From Mycobacterium sp. SM1 (lineage in GTDB: Bacteria > Actinomycetota > Actinomycetes > Mycobacteriales > Mycobacteriaceae): a stretch of 64,000 nt of DNA. A model generated the notes under the pieces. It saw only the letters and a list, made by a program, of their open reading frames with translations, ran no database searches and was not told the origin of the DNA. This document shows, piece after piece, positions 57,560 through 64,000 of this stretch (position 1 is the first letter of the stretch; each line of letters starts with the position of its first letter). Location: the NCBI RefSeq assembly GCF_018361265.1, contig NZ_JAFLNH010000001.1:1302001-1366000 (forward strand), read 5' to 3'. A program made the translations under genes and the position numbers.

Positions 57560-57758
57560 GCACACACCTTTCTCGTCGTGTCCTCCATCTCGTCGTTTCG
57601 CGAGCTGTCGTTTGGCGAGCTGTCGCGCTCGGTCGACGGCGACAGGGCCGGGACCGACCACCCGCCGTGGTCAACACCGACCCTGTCTGACACCGTCAGT
57701 CGCTGCCGAGATACCTCCGCGCCCCGAGGAAATGGCATCCCCGGAAGCTCGCGCGCCC

Positions 57759-58094
57759 TCACTCGGGCGTGGTTGACGCCTCCGGTGCCTGTGGCGACGT
57801 CCCGGTGTCTCGTCCGCCCGCGTCTAAGCCCACTGACGCCAGCGTGACCTCACCGCGCTCGAACTCTTCGATGAAGCGCCACAACTCGTCGTGCAGGCTG
57901 ACCTCACCCAAACCCGGGCCGGCGGAATGGTCGTGAAGACCGTATGTCCGCGCGGCCCGGCGGCACACGAAGGCGATGAAGGCCACCGGAAACACCAGCG
58001 CCAAGAGCATCGCGCTGAGGCTCAGCAGCACGTCAAGCGTCGACGGTCCGCCCGCCACGACGCCAATGTCGGTCGCGGTGTACGCGATAGTCAT
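57759..58094 (-). CDS. Small one-helix membrane protein of hmo operon, second
   Basis: The protein has 111 residues. ATG 58094 overlaps the stop of the preceding small gene by 4 bases. It has one helix (about 19-45, DVLLSLSAMLLALVFPVAFIAFVCRRAARTYG) followed by a charged region (LHDELWRFIEEFERGEV) and a Ser/Thr/Pro tail. The helix end FPVAFIAFVCRRAAR is similar to FPAAALFVVARRVRK of the gene before, so the two may be paralogues. It could be an accessory helix of the monooxygenase. No known family. Confidence 0.68.
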   Translation of the reverse strand: MTIAYTATDIGVVAGGPSTLDVLLSLSAMLLALVFPVAFIAFVCRRAARTYGLHDHSAGPGLGEVSLHDELWRFIEEFERGEVTLASVGLDAGGRDTGTSPQAPEASTTPE

Positions 58095-58405
58095 AGGATC
58101 TCCTTCGAGCCGTGTCCGGACAGCCCCACCTGCGACGCGGCAGCCGGCCCGGCGGCTTGCCCGAGCCGGTAGGTTTCCTCGCGCTCGGCGGCATCCGGCG
58201 CGCCGGTTGCGTCGCCGCCGCCGGCTTGTGGTGCGGATGCCCGCGATGATTTACGCACCCGCCGAGCCACCACGAACAGCGCCGCCGCCGGGAACAGCAT
58301 TGCGAATGCAATGCCGAACCCGACACCGGCCAGCTCGTCCCCGGTCATCTCGCCGCCATGAGCTAGGTAGGTCACGGCAGTAGCGAGGTTTGCACCATTC
58401 AGCAT
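58091..58405 (-). CDS. Small one-helix membrane protein of hmo operon, first
   Basis: The protein has 104 residues. ATG 58405 lies 7 bases after the hmoB stop. One helix (about 27-48, GVGFGIAFAMLFPAAALFVVARRVRK) is followed by a polar tail. It has no Cys and does not match PmoD, so it is not the CuA-like protein of methanotrophs. Position directly after hmoB and its overlap with the next gene imply a common job with the enzyme, as subunit or assembly factor. Confidence 0.68.
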   Translation of the reverse strand: MLNGANLATAVTYLAHGGEMTGDELAGVGFGIAFAMLFPAAALFVVARRVRKSSRASAPQAGGGDATGAPDAAEREETYRLGQAAGPAAASQVGLSGHGSKEIL

Positions 58406-58412
58406 GGCTCGC

Positions 58413-59708
58413 TCACTCCCCCCCGTACTGCGGCAGGATCCCGGTGGACAACTCGTTGATCTCGGCTACCGCCTGCTCCCCACCGCTGCGGAAGACCATC
58501 GCCCCGGTGACCCGCACCTCGGCCTCGTTGAGGGGCAGCAGGTTGCGCGATGACAGATCCTTCGAGTTGATGGTCACCGCCAGCGTGCGTGTCTCCCCCG
58601 GTTGGATCGGGCCGCTCGGGGTGACCCGCGCGCGCCCGACGTAGGGCCCCTCCGGTGGGTTGGCGACCGCGTCCGTGTTGTACAGCGAATAGTCGGCGAA
58701 CTGCGCGTGGTCGAACGATGTCGGGGCCTTCGTGTTGTTCTTTACGGTCACCGTCAGCGTCAGCGTCTTCGTCTTGTCGTCGAACACCGCGCTTTTGACC
58801 GACGTCTCCAGACCCTTCTGCAGCGCGCTCGGTTCCAGCGGCGGCGGCTGCACCCGGATGACCTGCACGGGCACCTCCGGCCCGTCGTGCATCTTGGCGT
58901 AGAAGTAGCCGCCCATCCCGACTGCCAGCGCCACCACACCCAAAATCGCGGTGACCTTGATATCGCGCTTGGGAAGCACGGTCGACGGGTCGCCGTAGCG
59001 CAGCACCACCGCGCGCTGCAGCAGCGGGCGCCATAGCCAAAACACCACGTACGCCAGCGCGACCGCCAGGCAGATCAGCTGCCACATCACGACACGTGAC
59101 ATGCCGTAGGTCAACAGGTTGATCGTCTTGCCCGTCGCGAGCGTCTCGGTCTCGGTGAAGGGGCCGCCCGCGTTTCTGATCGTGACCCACTGGCCCTGGC
59201 CCACCAGGGTGCCGGTGCCCTTCGCCGCCATCGCGGGATGCACGTGCCAACGACCTGGAATCCTGGCCTTGAGCACCAGCTTGAACGGGTAGGTCGCACC
59301 CCGTTGGATGCGCACCGATTGCGGGGTGAACACGCCGTTGAGCTCGCGATCCTCGACGGTGAACACCGCCCCCGGCGTGTTGATGGTGAGGTAGGCGAGA
59401 TTGGGTGGCGATATGGTGTGGTCGGGCCAGGCGTTCATCACCCGCAGGTTCCCGGTGATGGTCAACTCCTGGTTGACGTCCAGCTCGTTGGTGGAGAAGT
59501 TGACGTCGTAGAACATGATCGTCGACGTCCGCTCGAAGGACTGCTGGCTTTCCTCACCATGCGCGGACGCCACGCCCGCCGGCGCGAACAGCACCATCAT
59601 CCCGATGGTTGCCAGCAGCGACACTAGAAACCAGCCGGCGCGCAAGCGGATCGGCCCGGTGCTCCTGCTGACCCGCCGATCGCCGCAGGATCGTAAACGA
59701 GAAGTCAT
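58413..59708 (-). CDS. hmoB: Copper membrane monooxygenase subunit B
   Basis: The protein has 431 residues from ATG 59708 (GAGGCGGG upstream); a GTG at 59723 directly behind the hmoA stop is possible. A signal peptide ends ASA, giving a mature start HGEESQQ. In PmoB of methanotrophs the mature N-terminal His and a later His-x-His bind copper; here they are His50 and HVH (His155 and His157 in RWHVHPAM). Two cupredoxin-like domains flank two membrane helices (about 188-208 and 235-255). All PmoB/AmoB copper ligands of the CuB site are present. The protein forms the exported part of the trimer. Confidence 0.92.
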   Translation of the reverse strand: MTSRLRSCGDRRVSRSTGPIRLRAGWFLVSLLATIGMMVLFAPAGVASAHGEESQQSFERTSTIMFYDVNFSTNELDVNQELTITGNLRVMNAWPDHTISPPNLAYLTINTPGAVFTVEDRELNGVFTPQSVRIQRGATYPFKLVLKARIPGRWHVHPAMAAKGTGTLVGQGQWVTIRNAGGPFTETETLATGKTINLLTYGMSRVVMWQLICLAVALAYVVFWLWRPLLQRAVVLRYGDPSTVLPKRDIKVTAILGVVALAVGMGGYFYAKMHDGPEVPVQVIRVQPPPLEPSALQKGLETSVKSAVFDDKTKTLTLTVTVKNNTKAPTSFDHAQFADYSLYNTDAVANPPEGPYVGRARVTPSGPIQPGETRTLAVTINSKDLSSRNLLPLNEAEVRVTGAMVFRSGGEQAVAEINELSTGILPQYGGE

Positions 59709-59723
59709 GATCGCCCGCCTCAC

Positions 59724-60506
59724 TCAGTCGTTGATCAGGTTGAAGAACCTGCCGACCGGCCAGACGGCGAGGTACTTGCCGATCAAGAAGCCGACCCAGT
59801 AAATCGCGGCGCTCATCATGCCGGCAAAGAACGACACCACGATGGTGATGTTGCTCACCAGCGCCCGCAGGTGGCCTTGCTCAACGATGCGCAGGTATTC
59901 GGGGGTCTGGGTTCGCGTGAAGTGGAATCCGAGGGTGTCGGCCACCGTCATCAGCGTCCCGTGAAGATTGACGGGCGCCAAGAACGGCGAGAGCGCGGGG
60001 AAATTGAAGAACCAGAAGAAAAACCCCCACAGCAGCCCGCCGAACACCGACGTCATGAGGTAACTTCGGGTCAGGGCATGCACAACATCCAGCAATATGG
60101 CGGCCAGCAGGAAGTTCTCCGCCCAGGTGTAGTTCATCGGCTCGTGCGACCAGAGGTGGAAGCTGCCCCACCGCGAAACCCACATCGCGAGGAACAAGCA
60201 GGCGGCGCACAGCGTCGCGCCGACTGGGAGGCGTAGCTGGCTCCACGCGATGTATTGCACGGCCGCTGGGACGATGATTCCGAGCGCGGGCACCAGCAGG
60301 GGCCAATACTGGCGGTCCTTCCAGTCCGCCCAAAATCCCCAGTCACCGACGAACAGCATTTGGTTGAGGTGATACGCCCCCGCGATGAGCAGCGCGGCAC
60401 CCGCGAGAAGGCACCAATCCCACCGCCGACTCAACAGCGGAAACGAGTCGATCGTGATGGCTTGATCCGGCGGCGCAGGCTTGGTCGGCTCTGCCGTGGT
60501 TGTCAT
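59724..60506 (-). CDS. hmoA: Copper membrane monooxygenase subunit A
   Basis: The protein has 260 residues with about seven membrane helices. The family mark GDWGFWADWKDRQYWP is at about residues 54-69, near GDWDFWVDWKDR of PmoA/AmoA. Other conserved parts are FHLWSHEPMNYTWAENFLL and NLHGTLMTVADTLGF. It lies in the PmoA/AmoA family but, by its overall look, nearer the actinobacterial hydrocarbon monooxygenase branch known from Mycobacterium NBB4 and Nocardioides CF8 than to methanotroph PmoA. The substrate (ethane, propane, butane, ethylene, methane or ammonia) cannot be read off. Confidence 0.92.
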   Translation of the reverse strand: MTTTAEPTKPAPPDQAITIDSFPLLSRRWDWCLLAGAALLIAGAYHLNQMLFVGDWGFWADWKDRQYWPLLVPALGIIVPAAVQYIAWSQLRLPVGATLCAACLFLAMWVSRWGSFHLWSHEPMNYTWAENFLLAAILLDVVHALTRSYLMTSVFGGLLWGFFFWFFNFPALSPFLAPVNLHGTLMTVADTLGFHFTRTQTPEYLRIVEQGHLRALVSNITIVVSFFAGMMSAAIYWVGFLIGKYLAVWPVGRFFNLIND

Positions 60507-60615
60507 GTCCTAGAACTCCACTTCCAATTGGACGGACGGGATGCATTCCTGCCAATCGAAAAACACGCAGGAAACGCCCTGGTTCGTGTTGATTTTCGGG
60601 TAGATGGCCAGGTCT

Positions 60616-60654
60616 CGTGCTGCCCGTGAGGGCTATGTGCTCACGGGCAGCACG
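60616..60654. promoter_or_regulatory. Perfect 15-bp hairpin between hmoC and hmoA
   Basis: CGTGCTGCCCGTGAG at 60616-60630 and CTCACGGGCAGCACG at 60640-60654 pair perfectly around a 9-base loop. It starts 12 bases after the hmoC stop and no U-tract follows. In the 160-base hmoC-hmoA gap this stem could be a partial terminator or protect the hmoC message from 3' decay, raising the amount of C over A and B. Stem-loops at the same place occur in amoC-amoA and pmoC-pmoA spacers of other bacteria. Confidence 0.8.
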
Positions 60655-60666
60655 AAGACCACAGCC

Positions 60667-61539
60667 TTAGCGGGTCGAAGCCGCCGCGGTGTCTCCGCTC
60701 TGCGCTGCGGCGACCGCGGTTGCCACCGGCGCACCGGCGGCCTGCGACAGCTCCTTCTCCTGGCGGGCCAGCTGCATGATTCGCGGCAGGGTCTCAAACC
60801 AGATCGCGAACGTCCCCGCCAGCAGGTAGCCGAACAGCACGAACGGCCAGTGCAGCGGCGCAGCGAAGAGTTCCTCAGGCTGGAAGAACGAGTGCCCGAA
60901 CTCGTTCATGGTCACCTGGAAGAACAGCAGCACCGTCCCCGAGATCATCAGCGCGAACGACACCGGGAACCGCTTGCCGCCGTAGATGTGCGGCAGCCGG
61001 GTGCGCCCGTATAGGTACAGGCCACCGGCCATGTAGATCATCAGCGGGAACACGCCGTAGAACAGCACCGAGTGGCTCGGGGTGAACGCGGTGTCGCGGA
61101 TGACGATCTGGTGCCAGGAGGCGTCCTCCTCCGCGAAGTAGCTACCGCCCCAGTACACCGACGTGGTGAACGCCGCGACCAGCAGCCACAGGTTCCATAG
61201 CCGCCGGCTCTCTTCCTTGCGGCTGACGTCCTTCGGCAGCTTTTGGGCGGACGCCCACAGCCACACGTACCACACGCCGGCGGCGATCGGCAGCAGGATC
61301 ATGTTGGCCGCGGCCATGCCCAGCCAGTACTTGGCGAACCCCGGGTCGTGCGAGTTCAGGCCGTTCTTGAACGCATAGGCCTGCTGATACCAGCGCCAGA
61401 ACAGCGCGAGCGCGCTCACCGACGCGATGGCGAACAGGATCGACGGCACCGACCCACCACGCCGCACCGGCATCTCCGGCGCAGTACCGCCTCTACCTCC
61501 CTTCGCCGTGTCGCGGTGGAGGGTTTGACCAGCTGTCAT
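60667..61539 (-). CDS. hmoC: Copper membrane monooxygenase subunit C
   Basis: The protein has 290 residues. ATG 61539 has AAAGGGAG upstream. It has about six membrane helices. Ligands for the CuC site fit Asp139, His143 and His156 (EEDASWHQ and FTPSHS), with the 4- and 13-residue spacing of PmoC Asp156/His160/His173. Those for CuD fit Asn212, His216 and His230 (MNEFGHS and APLHW), with spacing equal to Asn227/His231/His245. The full set suggests a working enzyme. It is first in the operon hmoCAB plus two small proteins. Confidence 0.93.
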   Translation of the reverse strand: MTAGQTLHRDTAKGGRGGTAPEMPVRRGGSVPSILFAIASVSALALFWRWYQQAYAFKNGLNSHDPGFAKYWLGMAAANMILLPIAAGVWYVWLWASAQKLPKDVSRKEESRRLWNLWLLVAAFTTSVYWGGSYFAEEDASWHQIVIRDTAFTPSHSVLFYGVFPLMIYMAGGLYLYGRTRLPHIYGGKRFPVSFALMISGTVLLFFQVTMNEFGHSFFQPEELFAAPLHWPFVLFGYLLAGTFAIWFETLPRIMQLARQEKELSQAAGAPVATAVAAAQSGDTAAASTR

Positions 61540-61655
61540 TATCTACTCCCTTTCCTTGTTTTCTTGTGTCGACCCTTCAGCGCCTGTGCTTCCAGGTCTG
61601 TACATATCCTGCGTAGGGTATGTGCGCAGCGTCACAACTCACTGCGTCTGAGGGA

Positions 61656-61687
61656 ACGATTACAAAGCAAGGTTGGACGAAGGTTGG
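61656..61687 (-). promoter_or_regulatory. Tandem-repeat activator site and -10 upstream of hmoCAB
   Basis: On the minus strand, CCAACC at 61687-61682 and CCAACC at 61676-61671 are perfect and 11 bp apart. After 9 bases comes AATCGT (61661-61656), preceded by TGT, so an extended -10 is possible. The leader before hmoC would be about 110 bases. Regulator 2 is transcribed away from this point. Confidence 0.65.
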
Positions 61688-61855
61688 CCGCAGCGGCCCG
61701 GGTGAACTTGAGAGCCGGGTGCGCCGGCCCCGTGGCCGGGCGCCGGGCGCATTAGTGCGTCATGTGGCCGTGTTGTGGCATAATTCACAGTCTAATGGCC
61801 GCTGGCAGCGTGGTGCGTGGGTATGCCGGCATCCGGGACGGGAGGCGGAGCGACG

Positions 61856-63082
61856 GTGACGGAGGCGCGGCTCCGGCGAAAGGAGCTGGAACGCATTTGG
61901 GAGCGGGTGGTTCGGGGCGAGCGGGAACTATCCGATCCTGGATTGGTCGAGGTGTTGCGAGCCGACATCCTCGACTCGTGGTCACTTTTACGGGGCCGTA
62001 TTGATCCCTCTAGCGAGTGCGCCCCCGTGCAGGACGACTCGGATATTATGTTGCGTTGGCGAGAGTCTCCGCTGTGCCAGCCGGTGACAGAGTTGGCCGA
62101 TGAACTGCAGCGCATCGCCGACGACGCGGGTTATGTTGCCGCGGTTACCGATGAGGGTGGGACCATTCTGTGGACCAGCGGGTGTCGGCTCATGCGGCGG
62201 CGCGCGGAAAGGGTCAACTTTGTCCCCGGTGGCTGCTTTGCGGAGGATGCTGTCGGCACCAACGCGCTCGGTCTGGCGCTGCGGACCGATAGGCCCTCGA
62301 CGGTGTACTCGGCCGAGCATGTGGTGGAGCGTCTCCACGACTTTGTGTGCTATTCCGCGCCGATCCACGACCCGCGCGGTCGCCAGCTGGGCGTGATCGA
62401 TTTGTCGAGTGTCTGGGATCGGGCCAACGCACTGGGGCTCACCACGGTGCGCATGTTGGCCTCGGTGATCGAGACGCGGCTGCGTGACACCTGGGAGGAG
62501 GGCGCCGAGGAGAAAGGCGCGCCCGTGGAGCTGCAATGTCTGGGCGTAGCAAAGCTGCTGGTCGATGGGCGCCCGGTGCGCGCCACGTTGCGCCAGCTGG
62601 AGATCCTGGCGTTGCTGGCGCTGCGCCCGGCGGGTTTTTCGCCGGGTGAGCTGGCCGCCGAAATCTACGGCGATCGGTGGGTGGCCGCCACCACCCTGAA
62701 AAGCGAGGTGTGTCATGTGCGCCGGCTGCTGGGCGGGCGGCTGGCCGCACGCACCTACGCGCTGCTGGCCCCGGTGAAATGCGACGCCGTCGAGGTGCTC
62801 GACGCGCTGTCGCGTGGGGATGTCGCCGCGGCGGTGCGGCGCTATGCGGGCCCGTTGCTGCCGCAATCGGAGGCGCCGGGCATCATCGCCTGGCGTGATC
62901 AGCTGGAGGTGGCGATTCGCAACGCGGTGCTGGCCAGCGACTCCCCGGAGCCGGCCCTGGCCCTCGGCGAGGTCTGCCCCTATGACTCCGAGTTGCACGA
63001 GCACGCCCTGCGCCGGCTGGCCCCCACCGACCAGCGCCGGCATCTGGCGCTCGGGCGGCTACACACCGCGGCATCCAGCTAG
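61856..63082 (+). CDS. GAF/SARP-like transcriptional regulator 2, divergent from hmoC
   Basis: The protein has 408 residues from GTG 61856, with GGGAGGCGGAG upstream; ATG 61823 has no ribosome site. The N-terminal half is a GAF sensor as in AcoR-type activators, with FAEDAVGTNALGLALRTDRPSTVYSAEHVVERLHDFVCYSAPIHD. The C-terminal half has a winged helix of SARP/OmpR type and a BTAD-like part. No AAA+ domain is present, so it would not need sigma-54. CATAAT at 61779-61784 may be its -10. The 612-bp 3' part is shared with regulator 1. It most likely activates the hmo promoter in response to a small molecule or metal. Confidence 0.78.
   Translation: MTEARLRRKELERIWERVVRGERELSDPGLVEVLRADILDSWSLLRGRIDPSSECAPVQDDSDIMLRWRESPLCQPVTELADELQRIADDAGYVAAVTDEGGTILWTSGCRLMRRRAERVNFVPGGCFAEDAVGTNALGLALRTDRPSTVYSAEHVVERLHDFVCYSAPIHDPRGRQLGVIDLSSVWDRANALGLTTVRMLASVIETRLRDTWEEGAEEKGAPVELQCLGVAKLLVDGRPVRATLRQLEILALLALRPAGFSPGELAAEIYGDRWVAATTLKSEVCHVRRLLGGRLAARTYALLAPVKCDAVEVLDALSRGDVAAAVRRYAGPLLPQSEAPGIIAWRDQLEVAIRNAVLASDSPEPALALGEVCPYDSELHEHALRRLAPTDQRRHLALGRLHTAASS
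62449..63060 (+). repeat. 612-bp near-identical copy of regulator 1 C-terminal coding DNA
   Basis: The partner of 40717-41328, in inverted orientation. Identity starts sharply at GCGCATGTTGGCC and stops after CGGGCGGCT, near the end of the coding region. The upstream GAF-coding parts of the two genes are far more different, so the sharp edge suggests gene conversion or a recent swap of the effector half. Confidence 0.9.
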
Positions 63083-63195
63083 GGAAATTATCAGCAATTT
63101 CGCCAACGCCTCGCAGTGACACCGTCATCGCAAATGACCGCGGTCACGCGCGTGCCGTGTGCATGGGCTGTGGTTGCCTGCCGCTGATGGCTCTA

Positions 63196-64000
63196 TCACG
63201 CTTGCACGGTGATCGGCGCGGTGTGCAGCTGGCCCTTCGTCTGGAACTGGATGAACAGCCGGTACAGGCCTGGTTCCGGGAAGCTGACATGGCACATCAA
63301 CTCGCCCGGCGCCCGCATTTGCGGGTGCACGTGCGCCACCGCCAAATCCCCTTGATGAAACGCCGTGATGTGCGCAAGGGCGCCCAGATACGGCTCGAGA
63401 TCCGTGACCGCGGCGCCGCCCTGGGTTATCCGTATCGCCAGCATCTCCGGCATGTCGGGCATATCGGCTGCCGACTCCAACTTGACCGCCACGGTGTAGC
63501 CGTCGACGCTGGTTTGCTGGGCAGGTGCCGGTAACGGCTCGGGAGAATACGGGCCGGCAACCTCGAAGTCGGTTCCGAGGACGAGATGATGCGGCCGGTT
63601 CTGCTCGCCTAACGCGACGAACTCGGTAACGGCACGATAAGGACCGGGTTGGCCGATAGTCAGCGGCACCGACCAGGTGCCGTCGGGTGCCATGCTGGGG
63701 TGCGTGTGATAGAAATCGGCGAGATCCTTGCGGACGATGTACACGTGCATCAGCCGCTCTTGCTCAAGCTGGAAGCGGGTCTGGGGCTCGCCGGAGGGGT
63801 TGGTGATGCGAAACGACAGCTCACCCTGCTGGCCCGGCTTCGACGGTGAACGCAGCATCTGCAGCCGGTAGCCGTCGTGCGTGGCCGACAGCCCCGAGCC
63901 GGTGCCGCCGTGGCCGTGGTCGGTGCCCCCGGGTTGCCCGGTGGCGGACGCCCCGGCCGACGGCGCGGCGGACGTGCTCGCCGGGCCCCCGTGACCCTGG
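63196..64000 (-). CDS. His-rich exported copper-associated protein, 5' part missing
   Basis: At least 268 residues; the frame is open to the window edge, so the start is beyond it. An Ala/Gly/Ser-rich stretch with TDHGHGGTG is followed by two beta-rich parts. The first has MHVYIVRKDLADFYHTHPSMAPDGTW and ends ALGEQNRPHHLVLGTDFEV; the second has LAHITAFHQGDLAVAHVHPQM. This layout is seen in actinobacterial proteins next to copper genes. Met and His clusters (MPDMPEM) suggest exported Cu(I)/Cu(II) binding. It is convergent with regulator 2. Confidence 0.68.
   Translation of the reverse strand, partial: QGHGGPASTSAAPSAGASATGQPGGTDHGHGGTGSGLSATHDGYRLQMLRSPSKPGQQGELSFRITNPSGEPQTRFQLEQERLMHVYIVRKDLADFYHTHPSMAPDGTWSVPLTIGQPGPYRAVTEFVALGEQNRPHHLVLGTDFEVAGPYSPEPLPAPAQQTSVDGYTVAVKLESAADMPDMPEMLAIRITQGGAAVTDLEPYLGALAHITAFHQGDLAVAHVHPQMRAPGELMCHVSFPEPGLYRLFIQFQTKGQLHTAPITVQA

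Noticed and set aside
57600..57625. GCGAGCTGTCG repeated with 15-bp period upstream of the fadD gene
   Set aside because: It fits neither operator family seen here and may be a chance slippage repeat in the untranslated region.
58091..58405. Identification of the small protein after hmoB as PmoD/HmoD
   Set aside because: PmoD-type proteins have conserved Cys and Met for a CuA-like site; this protein has no Cys. Only position is shared.

Overview
The window is high-GC actinobacterial DNA and almost certainly comes from a Mycobacterium. The evidence is a complete yrbE-mce operon with Mce-associated (Mas) proteins, a CtpV copper ATPase followed by a homologue of its M. tuberculosis neighbour Rv0970 (DUF5134), an NDMA/mycofactocin-type alcohol dehydrogenase, a mycobacterial LCM-type methyltransferase, and many GTG starts with 4-base stop/start overlaps. 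No tRNA or rRNA gene was seen.

The central feature is a copper membrane monooxygenase operon of the pMMO/AMO superfamily (hmoCAB plus two small one-helix proteins, 61539 down to 57759). All copper-ligand positions known from particulate methane monooxygenase can be found. Around it are genes that fit use of a short alkane or alkene: two alcohol dehydrogenases (4733-5785 and 27814-28926), an aldehyde dehydrogenase with its DUF779 partner (29205-31123), a propionyl-CoA synthetase-like enzyme (2805-4682) and two other acyl-CoA ligases. Copper handling is covered by a CopZ-like chaperone, two P1B-1 copper ATPases, a CcdA/TlpA thiol-redox pair and a His-rich exported protein cut by the window end. 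A multidomain acyl-CoA carboxylase (41789-47281) and a polyhydroxyalkanoate locus (phasin-like protein, XRE regulator, PhaC and a depolymerase-like hydrolase, 47604-51012) would give carbon fixation and storage.

Layout. 0.1-10.3 kb: VWA protein, methyltransferase, prpE-adh, NTF2-like protein, acyl-ACP desaturase, copZ and ATPase 1. 10.4-25.7 kb (minus): ferredoxin-like protein, SCO6745-like protein, an internally duplicated exported protein, four Mas proteins, mceF-A and yrbEB-A. 26-31 kb (minus): aldh-DUF779-adh-fadD. 31.4-38.5 kb: leader ORF, ctpV, DUF5134, three alpha/beta hydrolases, an HTH regulator and a DUF2231 protein. 38.5-40.6 kb: a small membrane-protein gene split by an ISL3-family insertion sequence. 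40.7-47.3 kb: regulator 1 and the carboxylase. 47.6-51 kb: PHA locus. 51-56 kb: ketosynthase fusion, ccdA-tlpA, methyltransferase. 56-63 kb: fadD, hmo operon and regulator 2. 63.2 kb to the end: partial copper-related protein.

The main new observation is a shared promoter architecture. Six promoters carry two CCAACC-type hexamers exactly 11 bp apart, always in the same orientation to the gene and always followed after exactly 9 bp by a hexamer fitting NANNNT, the minimal mycobacterial -10. They precede prpE-adh, ATPase 1, the mce operon, the aldh-adh-fadD operon, leader-ctpV and hmoCAB. This is the layout bound by SARP-type (OmpR-fold) activators. Two regulators with SARP-like C-terminal halves that are near-identical over 612 bp of DNA, but with different GAF-like sensor halves, are encoded at 40695-41696 and 61856-63082. 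The second is divergent from hmoC. I infer one regulon that joins hydrocarbon oxidation, copper supply and lipid/substrate transport.
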